DNA of 37,295 nucleotides, taken from an uncultured Muribaculaceae bacterium (GTDB lineage Bacteria > Bacteroidota > Bacteroidia > Bacteroidales > Muribaculaceae). The stretch covers positions 1 to 37,295 of the forward strand of contig CAJTXU010000027.1 of NCBI GenBank assembly GCA_910584125.1, read 5' to 3'. The position numbers and the translations under genes were made by a program. How positions within the stretch are numbered: the stretch's first letter is position 1; every line of letters starts with the position of its first letter. The notes under the pieces were generated by a model. The model was not told the origin of the DNA. It saw only the letters and a program-made list of their open reading frames with translations, and did no database searches. Below, piece after piece: positions 6,980 to 15,187 of the stretch.

Positions 6980-9769
6980 TTGAGACAACTATTATTCTAC
7001 ATATTCGGTGTCGTGCTGATCGGCATCGCTTATTCACAGAACGCAGTCAGCATTCTCTCCATGCAGGGAGAGTCCGTTCCGGACGACTCTGTCGCCATGA
7101 CAGAGCCGCCATTGTCGCGTCCCGACACGACCGCCTCCGACACGACCCTCGCCGGCCTCGCCGCCCGAGACACAACCGCCCGAGACACAGGTGGCCGCGA
7201 CAGCATCAGCCGTATCGACCGCTCGAAGGTAGACATCGAGTCGGCCGTCACATTCTCGGCCGCTGACTCGCTCGTGCTCGTGGGGCTCAACAACGCCCAC
7301 CTCTATGGCAACGGCACCGTCGAATATCAGGACTTCAAGCTCAACTCGGCCGAGATCCGCATGGACCTCGACAGCAGCACCGTCTACGCCGCCGGCATGA
7401 CCGACACCGCCGGCAACGTCTCGGGCCAGCCTGTGTTCAAGGACAAGTCGGGCGAATACCAGTCGGAGACGATGAAATACAACTTCAAGAGCGAGCGCGG
7501 ATACATCACGGGCGTCATCACCGAGCAGGACGAGGGCTTCCTGCAGGGCGGACGCGCCAAGCGGCTCGAAGACGGCAGCTTCTATGTCGAGGACGGCAAA
7601 TACACCACCTGCGACGACCACGAGCATCCCCACTTCTACTTCCAGCTGACGCGCGCCAAGGTGCGCCCCGACAAGGATGTCGTGACCGGCCCCGGATACA
7701 TGGTGCTCGCCGACGTGCCCCTCCCTCTGGCCCTGCCGTTCGGCTATTTCCCATTCTCCAAAAAGTATTCGAGCGGCATCATCTTCCCTTCGTTCGGCGA
7801 AGACCACAACCAGGGATTCTACCTGCGCGACGGCGGATACTACTTCGCCATCAACGACAACATCGACCTCGCCCTGCGCGGCGAGATCTACACCAAAGGC
7901 TCCTGGGGACTCAGCGGCCACGTCAACTACGTGAAGCGCTACCGTTACCGAGGCACGTTCGACGTCTCGTTCCTCAACTCGGTCTACGGCGACAAGGGCG
8001 CCCCCGACTATCAGCGCATGCGCAACTTCCAGGTGATATGGAGCCACAGCCAGGACGCGAAGGCCAATCCGGCCCTCAACTTCTCGGCCTCGGTCAACTT
8101 CGCCACGACCGGCTATTCGCGCAACGACCTCAACTCGTACTACAACTCGTCGTTCACCGAGAACACGAAGTCGAGCACGGTCAACCTCACCTACCGCCGC
8201 CCCGGCTCGAAATGGAGCTTCTCGGCCACGGCCAACATCGCCCAGCGCACGCAGGACTCGACGCTCGCCGTCTCCTTCCCCAACCTGACGGTGACACTGT
8301 CGCAGACGGCCCCGTTCAAGCGCCGCCGCCCGGTGGGCGGCGAGAGATGGTATGAGAAGATCAAGCTTTCCTACTCCGGACGCTTCCAGAACTCGCTGAC
8401 CGCACAGCAGGACGTCTTCCTGCAGAAGAACCTCATCAAGGACTGGCGAAACGGAATGCAGCACTCGCTGCCCGTCTCGGCCACATTCTCGCTCTTCAAA
8501 TACCTCAACGTCTCCCCCTCGCTGCAGATCAACGACCGCATGTACACCTCCAAGATCAAGCGCCAGTGGGACACCCAGGCCTCGCGCGAGGTGCAGGACA
8601 CTACCTACGGATTCTACAACATCTTCGACTTCAACGTCTCGATGGGTTTCGACACCAAGATCTACGGATTCTGGAAACCGATGAAGTTCCTGGGCGACAA
8701 GGTGCAGATGATCCGCCACGTGCTGACGCCCACCGTGTCGTTCGGCTGGAACCCCGACTTCGGCAACCGCGGCTGGGGCATCTACGACTACTATTATTAC
8801 ACCGACCAGGCGGGCAACACGCAGCGCCGCGACTATTCATATTTCTCGCACGGCATCTTCAACGTCCCCTCGCGCGGCCGCAGCGGCGTGGTGTCGGTCA
8901 ACCTCGCCAACAACCTCGAGATGAAGGTCAAGAGCGACAAGGACTCCACCGGAGTGAAGAAGATATCGCTCATCGAGAACCTCAGCCTCTCGCAGAGCTA
9001 CAACTTCGCCGCCGACTCGCTGCGCCTCAGCCCGCTGCAGGCCAACATCATGCTGCGCCTCGTCAAGAACTTCAACCTCAACATCAACTCCACCTGGGAC
9101 CCCTACGTCTACAAGCTCAACGAGTTCGGCACGCCCGTGCAGGTGAACCGCCTGCGCATCCAGGAGGGCCGTGGGCTCTACCGCCTCTCGTCGGCCGGCA
9201 CGAGCTTCTCATACACGTTCAACAACGACACCTTCCGCCGCAAGAAGGATGACGAAAGCCAGTCTTCGGCCGGCACCCCACCCGAAGACGACGACTGGGA
9301 CGACGACACCGAGCACGAGAGCTTCGCCGACATGGCCTCGCGCAAACGCGAGAAGAAAGGCCGCAGCGACTCGGGCGACAAGTCCGACTCCGACGGCTAC
9401 GCCGCCTGGTCGGTGCCCTGGAGTCTGTCGATAAACTATTCGGTCAACTACGGCTACGGCGAGTTCGACTACGACCGCATGGAGTTCAAAGGGCGCTGGA
9501 ACCAGAACCTCAGCTTCAACGGCAACATACGCCCCACCAAGAACTGGAACTTCTCGTTCTCGGCCAGCTACGACTTCAACCTCCACAAGCTGGCATACAT
9601 GAACTGCTCGATAAGCCGCGACCTGCACTGCTTCACGATGACGGCGTCGTTCGTGCCCGTCGGGCCGTACAAGTCATACAACTTCCATATCGCCGTGAAG
9701 TCGTCGCTGCTCAAGGACCTGAAGTACGACCAGCGCTCGCACGCCCGCGACGGCGTCAAGTGGTATTGA
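6980..9769 (+). CDS. lptD: LPS assembly outer-membrane protein LptD (OstA family)
   Basis: LptD forms the outer-membrane barrel that, with the lipoprotein LptE, inserts lipopolysaccharide into the outer leaflet. This 929-residue protein has a signal peptide (FYIFGVVLIGIAYSQ), then a D/T/R-rich linker at about 45-80 (repeated DTT), the periplasmic OstA-like domain at about 85-290, and a long barrel rich in alternating aromatic and polar strands to the C-terminus. The segment GKYTTCDDHEHPHF near 207-220 is characteristic of LptD. Only a TTG at 6980 fits the signal peptide; in-frame stops at 6914 and 6941 exclude an upstream ATG. An acidic/basic stretch near 754-805 is probably a surface loop. 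The gene has its own strong promoter and is followed by the DUF2461 gene 20 bases later. Confidence 0.9.
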   Translation: MRQLLFYIFGVVLIGIAYSQNAVSILSMQGESVPDDSVAMTEPPLSRPDTTASDTTLAGLAARDTTARDTGGRDSISRIDRSKVDIESAVTFSAADSLVLVGLNNAHLYGNGTVEYQDFKLNSAEIRMDLDSSTVYAAGMTDTAGNVSGQPVFKDKSGEYQSETMKYNFKSERGYITGVITEQDEGFLQGGRAKRLEDGSFYVEDGKYTTCDDHEHPHFYFQLTRAKVRPDKDVVTGPGYMVLADVPLPLALPFGYFPFSKKYSSGIIFPSFGEDHNQGFYLRDGGYYFAINDNIDLALRGEIYTKGSWGLSGHVNYVKRYRYRGTFDVSFLNSVYGDKGAPDYQRMRNFQVIWSHSQDAKANPALNFSASVNFATTGYSRNDLNSYYNSSFTENTKSSTVNLTYRRPGSKWSFSATANIAQRTQDSTLAVSFPNLTVTLSQTAPFKRRRPVGGERWYEKIKLSYSGRFQNSLTAQQDVFLQKNLIKDWRNGMQHSLPVSATFSLFKYLNVSPSLQINDRMYTSKIKRQWDTQASREVQDTTYGFYNIFDFNVSMGFDTKIYGFWKPMKFLGDKVQMIRHVLTPTVSFGWNPDFGNRGWGIYDYYYYTDQAGNTQRRDYSYFSHGIFNVPSRGRSGVVSVNLANNLEMKVKSDKDSTGVKKISLIENLSLSQSYNFAADSLRLSPLQANIMLRLVKNFNLNINSTWDPYVYKLNEFGTPVQVNRLRIQEGRGLYRLSSAGTSFSYTFNNDTFRRKKDDESQSSAGTPPEDDDWDDDTEHESFADMASRKREKKGRSDSGDKSDSDGYAAWSVPWSLSINYSVNYGYGEFDYDRMEFKGRWNQNLSFNGNIRPTKNWNFSFSASYDFNLHKLAYMNCSISRDLHCFTMTASFVPVGPYKSYNFHIAVKSSLLKDLKYDQRSHARDGVKWY

Positions 9770-9789
9770 CCCGATTTAACCCGATTCTA

Positions 9790-10467
9790 ATGAAGCCAAT
9801 CATATCCTTCCTCCGCTCGCTGCGGCGGCACAACGACCGCGTATGGTTCAACGACAACAAGCAGCGCTGGCTCGACGTCAAGGCGCAGGTCGAGCAGCTC
9901 ACCGCGCGGCTCATAGCCGGCGTCGCCGAGTTCGACCCCGACGCCGCGCGTCTCCAGCCCGCCGACTGCCTCTACCGAATATACCGCGACACGCGCTTCT
10001 CGGCCGACAAGACCCCCTACAAGACCCATGTCGGCATCTACATCAACCCTCCCTACGGCAAGAAGAGCCCCCGCTGCGGATATTACCTGCACATCGAGCC
10101 CGACAACTGCCTCGTGGCCGCCGGGGCATGGTGCCCCGAAGGCGCCGTTCTCAAAGGCATACGCCAGGACATCTTCGACAACGTCGACGAATACCTCGCG
10201 ATCCTCGACGCCCCCGAATTCAAGAGATACGTCTCGCGGATGGGCGACAACCTGCTCAAGACCGCACCCAAAGGATTCCCCAAAGACTGGGAGCACATCG
10301 ACCTGCTGAAACCGCGCGACTTCTCGGCCTTCTGCCCCCTGACCGACGAAGACCTCTCGGCGCCCGACCTCGAGCGCCGCATCCTCGACCGTATGAAAGC
10401 ACTGAGGCCCCTCAACGACTTCCTCAACTATACGATCGACGAAGTCGCCGGGGAGCCTCGGCGATGA
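9790..10467 (+). CDS. DUF2461 domain-containing protein
   Basis: A 225-residue cytoplasmic protein that matches the DUF2461 (TIGR02453) pattern. It starts with a short helix and LRRHNDRVWFNDNKQRW, has the central YRIYRDTRFSADKTPYKTH-type segment, then GYYLHIEPDN and GAWCPEG. The family is widespread in Bacteroidetes and has no established reaction. I start at the ATG at 9790 because the family begins at MKPIISFL; an upstream in-frame start at 9760 would overlap the end of lptD. It probably shares the lptD transcript. It ends 14 bases before the convergent lipoprotein gene. Confidence 0.85.
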   Translation: MKPIISFLRSLRRHNDRVWFNDNKQRWLDVKAQVEQLTARLIAGVAEFDPDAARLQPADCLYRIYRDTRFSADKTPYKTHVGIYINPPYGKKSPRCGYYLHIEPDNCLVAAGAWCPEGAVLKGIRQDIFDNVDEYLAILDAPEFKRYVSRMGDNLLKTAPKGFPKDWEHIDLLKPRDFSAFCPLTDEDLSAPDLERRILDRMKALRPLNDFLNYTIDEVAGEPRR

Positions 10468-10481
10468 TATGAGGCCGCTGC

Positions 10482-10970
10482 CTACAGTTTGGCCTTTTCG
10501 GAGACGAAGGCCGAGCTGTCGGAAGTCTCCACGTTGATGTCGACGCCGCCGTTGTCGCGGCCGTTGATCAGAGCCCTCGGGTCGACGCCGCCATACATTA
10601 TGTCGTTGAAACGCTGCACCAGATCGTCGCGCGTGACGACGAACTTCTCATAGAGGGCACGGTTGGAAGCGTCGAGCTTCGCCGTGTCGGTGGTCTCCAG
10701 CGTCTGGTTCACCAGCGTCGCCTCGGGATATTCCGTTGCGAGGAACTGGATCGAACGGGCCAGGGCGATGCGGTCGTCCGAATGTTTCGAAATCGAATCG
10801 GAAGTCCGGTTGAGGGACTCGATCGAATAATCGAGCATAATCTTGTAGTCCTCCTGCGAGAGTTCCTTGCCCTCGGAGATACGCCGTGTGACGTCATCGA
10901 TCGTGGTCGGCTTGCACGCCGTCGCCAGCAGCGCCAGCGCCGCAAACATCAAGGTCTTAAAAAACTTCAT
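10482..10970 (-). CDS. Small predicted lipoprotein of unknown function
   Basis: A protein of 162 residues from the ATG at 10970; a second ATG two codons upstream at 10976 is equally possible. The N-terminus is a lipoprotein signal: basic start (KFFK), hydrophobic core, and the lipobox LATAC with the lipidated Cys at position 19. The mature part is helical and polar, with a TIDDVTRRISEGKELSQEDY segment and a Ser/Thr-rich tail, and no domain I recognise. The residues after the Cys are KPTT; surface export in Bacteroidetes usually needs acidic residues there, so a periplasmic location is slightly favoured (inference). Transcription would be divergent from rpsA. Confidence 0.7.
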   Translation of the reverse strand: MKFFKTLMFAALALLATACKPTTIDDVTRRISEGKELSQEDYKIMLDYSIESLNRTSDSISKHSDDRIALARSIQFLATEYPEATLVNQTLETTDTAKLDASNRALYEKFVVTRDDLVQRFNDIMYGGVDPRALINGRDNGGVDINVETSDSSAFVSEKAKL

Positions 10971-11010
10971 AACCATAGTGTGTTAAGGGTTTGTAGTTGG
11001 AATTCGACCG

Positions 11011-11018
11011 CAAAGTAA
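11011..11018 (-). promoter_or_regulatory. Weak -7-like element for the lipoprotein gene
   Basis: Read on the minus strand this is TTACTTTG, one mismatch from TAnnTTTG, 40 bases before the ATG at 10970. No clear -33 element is present. Confidence 0.35.
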
Positions 11019-11066
11019 CATAAAATCGTTGAAAAAATAAAAAAATCGGAATAAAATTTGAAAATA

Positions 11067-11098
11067 TTTGGAAAAGAGCAAATAATGTTCTAATTTTG
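11067..11098 (+). promoter_or_regulatory. Bacteroidetes-type promoter for rpsA
   Basis: TTTG at 11067-11070, 20 bases, then TAATTTTG at 11091-11098. Both elements match the consensus. The expected transcription start is near 11103-11106, immediately at the foot of the leader hairpin. Confidence 0.85.
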
Positions 11099-11105
11099 CG
11101 CCGTA

Positions 11106-11124
11106 GGAGGCAGAGCGTGCCTCC
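11106..11124 (+). promoter_or_regulatory. Perfect 5' hairpin in the rpsA leader
   Basis: GGAGGCA at 11106-11112 pairs perfectly with TGCCTCC at 11118-11124 around the loop GAGCG. It sits at the very start of the predicted rpsA mRNA, about 36 bases before the start codon, and the stem contains GGAGG, a Shine-Dalgarno-like core in a phylum that rarely uses one. A role in mRNA stability or S1 autoregulation is inference. Confidence 0.6.
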
Positions 11125-11159
11125 GCGAGAGATTTACTAACCCAATTTACTAACTTTTA

Positions 11160-12953
11160 ATGACTGAATCAAAAGTTCAAACCCCGATCGAGGACTTCGA
11201 TTGGGACAGCTACGAAAGTGGCGCCGCAGTCGGCGAGAAGAGCCGTGAGGAGCTCATGAACACCTACGACGAATCCCTTAAGACTGCGAAAGAAAACGAA
11301 GTGGTGACCGGCATCGTGAAATCGATCAACAAGCGCGAGGTGCGCGTTGATATCGGCATGAAGTCAGACGCCATCATCCCCATCAGCGAATTCCGCTATA
11401 ACCCCGACCTCAAGGAAGGCGACGAGGTTGAAGTCTATATCGAGACCCTCGAGGACAAGAACGGCCAGCTCCGTCTCAGCCACAAGAAGGCCTGCCAGAC
11501 CCGCAGCTGGGACCGCGTCAACGAGGCGCTCCAGAACGACGAGGTCATCAACGGCTACGTCAAGAGCCGCACCAAGGGCGGTATGATCGTCGACGTGTTC
11601 GGCATCGAGGCGTTCCTGCCCGGCTCGCAGATCGACGTGCGTCCCATCCGCGACTATGACGTCTTCGTCGGCAAGAACATGGAGTTCAAGGTCGTGAAGA
11701 TCAACCAGGAATACAAGAACGTCGTCGTCAGCCACAAGGCTCTCATCGAGGCCGAGCTCGAGCAGCAGAAGAAGGAGATCATCTCCAAGCTCGAGAAGGG
11801 TCAGGTGCTCGAGGGCAAGGTGAAGAACATCACCAACTACGGCGTGTTCGTCGACCTCGGCGGCGTGGACGGTCTCGTACACATCACCGACCTCAGCTGG
11901 GGCCGCGTCTCCGACCCGCACGAGGTCGTTGAGCTCGACCAGGACATCAAGGTGGTCATCATCGACTTCGACAACGAGAAGAAGCGCATCGCTCTCGGTA
12001 TCAAGCAGCTCATGCCCCATCCCTGGGACAACCTCGACCCCAACCTCAAGGTGGGCGACCACATCAAGGGCCGCGTAGTGGTAATGGCCGACTACGGTGC
12101 GTTCGTCGAGGTTCAGCCCGGCGTCGAAGGCCTCATCCACGTCAGCGAGATGAGCTGGAGCCAGCACCTCCGCAGCGCGCAGGACTTCCTCAAGGCCGGC
12201 GACGAGATCGAGGCCGTGATCCTGACGCTCGACCGCGAGGAGCGCAAGATGAGCCTCGGCCTCAAGCAGCTCAAGCAGGATCCCTGGGAGAACATCGAGG
12301 AGAAATACGCCATCGGCAGCCGCCACACCGCCAAGGTGCGTAACTTCACTCACTTCGGCGTGTTCGTCGAGATCGAGGAGGGCGTTGACGGCCTGATCCA
12401 CATCTCCGACCTCAGCTGGACCAAGAAGATCAAACACCCCAGCGAGTTCACGCAGATCGGCAACGACATCGAGGTGCAGGTGCTCGAGATCGACAAGGGC
12501 AACCGTCGTCTCAGCCTCGGCCACAAGCAGCTCGAGGACAATCCCTGGGATGTGTTCGAGACAATCTTCACCGTCGGCTCGATCCATCACGGCAAGGTGA
12601 CTGAAGTGCTCGACAAGGGCGCCGTCATCAGCCTCGAGCATGGTGTAGAGGGCTTCGCGACGCCCAAGCACCTCGTCAAGGAAGACGGCACTCAGGCCAA
12701 GCTCGGCGACGAGCTCGACTTCAAGGTGATTGAGTTCAACAAGGACAACAAGCGCATCATCCTGAGCCACAGCCGTATCGCCGAAGACGCCACCAAGGCC
12801 GAGCGCCGCGCCGCCAACGCCGGCCGCCGCGCCGAGAAGCGTCAGCAGCCTGAGACGGTAGCAGCTCCCGCCATCGAGAAGACGACTCTCGGCGACCTCG
12901 GAGCCCTGCAGGCCCTCAAGGAGAAGATGCAGAAAGAGGAGAAGAAGGGCTGA
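11160..12953 (+). CDS. rpsA: 30S ribosomal protein S1
   Basis: S1 binds mRNA on the small subunit and is central to initiation in Bacteroidetes, where leaders are A/T-rich and lack Shine-Dalgarno sites. The 597-residue protein contains six S1 (OB-fold) repeats at roughly 46-110, 125-192, 212-282, 297-367, 384-454 and 470-538. The later ones show the repeated GVFVDL/GAFVEV and DGLIHISDLSW signatures. It has an N-terminal extension of about 40 residues compared with E. coli S1 and a charged C-terminal tail rich in Ala, Arg and Lys. The ATG at 11160 follows an A/T-rich leader (AACTTTTA). A single-gene transcript is suggested by the strong promoter upstream and the intrinsic terminator at 13011-13040. 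Confidence 0.97.
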   Translation: MTESKVQTPIEDFDWDSYESGAAVGEKSREELMNTYDESLKTAKENEVVTGIVKSINKREVRVDIGMKSDAIIPISEFRYNPDLKEGDEVEVYIETLEDKNGQLRLSHKKACQTRSWDRVNEALQNDEVINGYVKSRTKGGMIVDVFGIEAFLPGSQIDVRPIRDYDVFVGKNMEFKVVKINQEYKNVVVSHKALIEAELEQQKKEIISKLEKGQVLEGKVKNITNYGVFVDLGGVDGLVHITDLSWGRVSDPHEVVELDQDIKVVIIDFDNEKKRIALGIKQLMPHPWDNLDPNLKVGDHIKGRVVVMADYGAFVEVQPGVEGLIHVSEMSWSQHLRSAQDFLKAGDEIEAVILTLDREERKMSLGLKQLKQDPWENIEEKYAIGSRHTAKVRNFTHFGVFVEIEEGVDGLIHISDLSWTKKIKHPSEFTQIGNDIEVQVLEIDKGNRRLSLGHKQLEDNPWDVFETIFTVGSIHHGKVTEVLDKGAVISLEHGVEGFATPKHLVKEDGTQAKLGDELDFKVIEFNKDNKRIILSHSRIAEDATKAERRAANAGRRAEKRQQPETVAAPAIEKTTLGDLGALQALKEKMQKEEKKG

Positions 12954-12967
12954 GACCCGCTTCATGC

Positions 12968-12982
12968 AGCCCCACAGGGGCT
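12968..12982. other. Short hairpin after rpsA (AGCCCC-ACA-GGGGCT)
   Basis: A perfect six-base stem with loop ACA lies 15 bases after the rpsA stop and before the true terminator. A very similar hairpin occurs in the hup leader at 25733-25746. Its function is unknown. Confidence 0.55.
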
Positions 12983-13010
12983 ACATATCACCTCATTATA
13001 GATAAAAATG

Positions 13011-13040
13011 CCCGCGGACACGCTCCGCGGGTATTTTTTT
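13011..13040 (+). terminator. Intrinsic terminator of rpsA
   Basis: CCCGCGGA at 13011-13018 pairs with TCCGCGGG at 13024-13031 around a five-base loop, followed by TA and seven T residues. Confidence 0.92.
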
Positions 13041-13105
13041 AACTCCAATTGTGGGTAAAATGAAAAGATTTTTGTAATTTTACAAATCAAAACGAATTGA
13101 CACCT

Positions 13106-13450
13106 ATGCTGGGCCGAATCAGGAGACATATCATAGTCATGGCAATGACGTCGCTGCTCGTCGCGGCGACGGCCCTGCCCCTGCGCGCGGCCGGCAGAGG
13201 ATGGGAACCGGTCAAAACCGAACGCGCCGACGCCAAGAGCGTGGTGCGCGAGTCCGAGATCGAGATCAAGGCCGCCAGCGGGGTGATAATCATCACCACC
13301 AACCACCCCGTCCAGGTCAAGGTGTTCACCATCCTCGGACGCCTGGTGAGCAGCGAGACGGCCCCCGCCGGCAAGTCGCAGCTCGCGCTTCCCGCCCACG
13401 GCGTCTATATCGTCAAGGTCGGAGACCTCACGTGCAAGGTCGCCGTCTGA
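13106..13450 (+). CDS. Small secreted protein consisting mainly of a T9SS C-terminal sorting domain
   Basis: A 114-residue protein. Residues 1-29 form a signal peptide (RRHIIVMAMTSLLVAATALP, then a cleavage region). A short polar linker follows at about 30-50. The remainder, about 50-114, has the strand pattern of a type IX secretion sorting domain: IEIKAASGVIIITT, VQVKVFTILGRLVSS, then GVYIVKVGDLTCKVAV. Such domains normally sit at the end of long cargo and are recognised by the T9SS translocon; here there is almost no cargo. I use the ATG at 13106; a TTG at 13097 is in frame just upstream. A TAATTTTA at 13075-13082 may be an imperfect -7 element. The ilvE gene follows after 37 bases and may be cotranscribed. 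Confidence 0.7.
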   Translation: MLGRIRRHIIVMAMTSLLVAATALPLRAAGRGWEPVKTERADAKSVVRESEIEIKAASGVIIITTNHPVQVKVFTILGRLVSSETAPAGKSQLALPAHGVYIVKVGDLTCKVAV

Positions 13451-13487
13451 CATAGAGAACAACCAACTTAAACCAAATACCGAACAA

Positions 13488-14519
13488 ATGGAAACACCTA
13501 ATCTTGAATGGGACAAACTGCCTTTCGGATATGTCAAGGCAGACTATAACGTGCGCTGCACGTACAAAGACGGCAAATGGGGCGACATCGTGGTCAGCGA
13601 CTCCGAATACGTTCCCCTGCACATCGCGGCAAGCTGTCTGCACTACGGCCAGGAATCGTTCGAGGGCCTGAAGGCCTTCCGCGGCGCCGACGGCAAGGTG
13701 CGCGTGTTCCGCATGGAGGAGAACGCCAAGCGCTTCATCCGCAGCGCCGAGGGCATCTCGATGCAGCCCATGCCCGTAGAGAAGTTCTGCGAGATGGTCC
13801 GCATGGTCGTCAAGCTCAACGAACGCTTCATCCCTCCCTACGAGTCGGGAGCGTCGCTCTACATCCGTCCGCTCGAGATAGGCATCTCGCCCAAGATCGG
13901 CGTCAGCCCCGCCGAGGAATACATGGTGATCATGCTCGTCACCCCGGTGGGCCCCTATTTCAAAAACGGCTTCAAGCCCACCAAGGTGTGCCTCTCGCGC
14001 GACTATGACCGCGTGGCTCCCAAGGGCACCGGCTCGATCAAGATCGGCGGCAACTACGCCGCATCGCTCAACGCCGGCCAGAAGGCCCACGAGCTCGGAT
14101 ACTCCGTGATGCTCTATCTCGACCCGAAGGAGAAGAAATATCTCGACGAGTGCGGCGCCGCCAACTTCTATGGCGTCAAGGGCAACACATACGTGACTCC
14201 CGCCAGCGAGACGATTCTCCCCTCGATTACCAACAAGAGCCTCCGTCAGCTCGCCCGCGACATGGGCATGACCGTCGAGGAGCGCCACATCCCCTATGAG
14301 GAGCTCACAGAGTTCGAGGAGGTTGGCACATGCGGCACGGCAGCCGTCTGCACCGCCATCGGCCTGATCGACGACATCGACGAGGGCCGCAAGTTCGAAT
14401 ACGGCATGGAAGACGCCGGCCCCGTCACCACGAAGCTCTACCATAAGCTGCGCGGCATCCAGTATGGCACGGAGCCCGACACGCACGGATGGTGCGAAGT
14501 CATTGAATTCGACAAATAA
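13488..14519 (+). CDS. ilvE: Branched-chain amino acid aminotransferase
   Basis: A class IV PLP aminotransferase of 343 residues that interconverts leucine, isoleucine and valine with their 2-oxo acids, the last step of their synthesis. Visible features are HYGQESFEGLKAFRG at 52-66, the arginine segment SLYIRPLEIG at 123-132, and SIKIGGNYAAS at 183-193, with Lys185 as the expected PLP Schiff-base lysine. DECGAANFYGV and the EVGTCGTAAV glycine-rich phosphate-binding loop follow. The length and motifs fit the type II (eukaryote-like/BCAT) subgroup common in Bacteroidetes. The start ATG at 13488 follows an A-rich stretch. The HD-domain gene begins four bases after its stop, so the two probably form an operon. 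Confidence 0.95.
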   Translation: METPNLEWDKLPFGYVKADYNVRCTYKDGKWGDIVVSDSEYVPLHIAASCLHYGQESFEGLKAFRGADGKVRVFRMEENAKRFIRSAEGISMQPMPVEKFCEMVRMVVKLNERFIPPYESGASLYIRPLEIGISPKIGVSPAEEYMVIMLVTPVGPYFKNGFKPTKVCLSRDYDRVAPKGTGSIKIGGNYAASLNAGQKAHELGYSVMLYLDPKEKKYLDECGAANFYGVKGNTYVTPASETILPSITNKSLRQLARDMGMTVEERHIPYEELTEFEEVGTCGTAAVCTAIGLIDDIDEGRKFEYGMEDAGPVTTKLYHKLRGIQYGTEPDTHGWCEVIEFDK

Positions 14520-14523
14520 GCGA

Positions 14524-15072
14524 ATGACACAGGTCGAGACAATCATCGACAGATACTACGGAAAGGCAAGCCGGCTGCGCACGATACTCACGGTGCACAG
14601 CCGGCTTGTGGCCGACAAGGCCCTTGCCTGCGCGCGGGTGCGCGGCGTGGATGCCGACCTCGCTTTCGTCGAGGAGGCCGCGCTGCTCCACGACATCGGA
14701 ATCTTCATGTGCGACGCGCCCGACATCTGCTGCACGGGCGCGCTGCCATACATATGCCATGGCATCGAGGGGCGCCGCATCCTCGAGGCCGAGGGGCTGC
14801 CGCGCCACGCCCTGGTATGCGAGCGCCATACTGGCGCAGGACTCACCGTCGACGACATCGTGTCGCAGCGTCTGCCCCTCCCCCTGCGCGACATGACGCC
14901 CCGCACCGTCGAGGAGCGGCTGATATGCTATGCCGACAAGTTCTACTCAAAGTCGGGCGACATCACGGCCGAAAAACCGCTCGATCGGGTCATAGCCTCC
15001 ATGGCGCGCCACGGCGACGCCACGCTGGCCCGCTTCATGGCCTTGCACCGCGAGTTCGGCCCGGCGGAATAA
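14524..15072 (+). CDS. HD-domain phosphohydrolase (TIGR00295-like)
   Basis: A 182-residue cytoplasmic protein with the metal-binding pattern of HD hydrolases: His25, His56-Asp57 in LLHDIGIF, His79 in ICHGIEG, His102 in RHTGAG and Asp138 in CYADKFYS. The order of motifs resembles the TIGR00295 subgroup, whose substrate is unknown; a nucleotide or phosphate ester is likely from the family chemistry. I choose the ATG at 14524, four bases past the ilvE stop, because the sequence before it in the same frame is a shifted reading of ilvE. The gene ends about 35 bases before a very long hairpin that separates it from the convergent T9SS cargo gene. Confidence 0.85.
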   Translation: MTQVETIIDRYYGKASRLRTILTVHSRLVADKALACARVRGVDADLAFVEEAALLHDIGIFMCDAPDICCTGALPYICHGIEGRRILEAEGLPRHALVCERHTGAGLTVDDIVSQRLPLPLRDMTPRTVEERLICYADKFYSKSGDITAEKPLDRVIASMARHGDATLARFMALHREFGPAE

Positions 15073-15107
15073 TACTGACTCGTCCGGATTCTCGAGATTC
15101 TCGATTC

Positions 15108-15185
15108 ATCGGGACTAAACGAGACAAATCGAGACAAATCGAGTTTTATCCCGATTTGCCTCGATTTGTCTTGATTAGTTCTGGT
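15108..15185. terminator. Very long inverted repeat between convergent genes, probable bidirectional terminator
   Basis: Bases 15120-15141 pair with 15152-15173 (22 positions; one A-C mismatch and one G-T pair) around a ten-base loop. After an A-A mismatch, pairing continues outward to about 15108 and 15185 with several G-T pairs. Each arm contains the sub-repeat CGAGACAAAT or its complement. The structure fills the gap between the HD gene (plus) and the T9SS cargo gene (minus). Confidence 0.7.
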
Positions 15186-15187
15186 TT

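Noticed and set aside
7034..8719. A 561-codon frame opposite lptD
   Set aside because: It is rich in V, E, R and H without domain pattern; the plus strand encodes LptD.
11364..12965. A 533-codon frame opposite rpsA
   Set aside because: Its composition is dominated by L, V, D, E and H, the mirror of S1 codons, and the plus strand encodes unmistakable S1 repeats.
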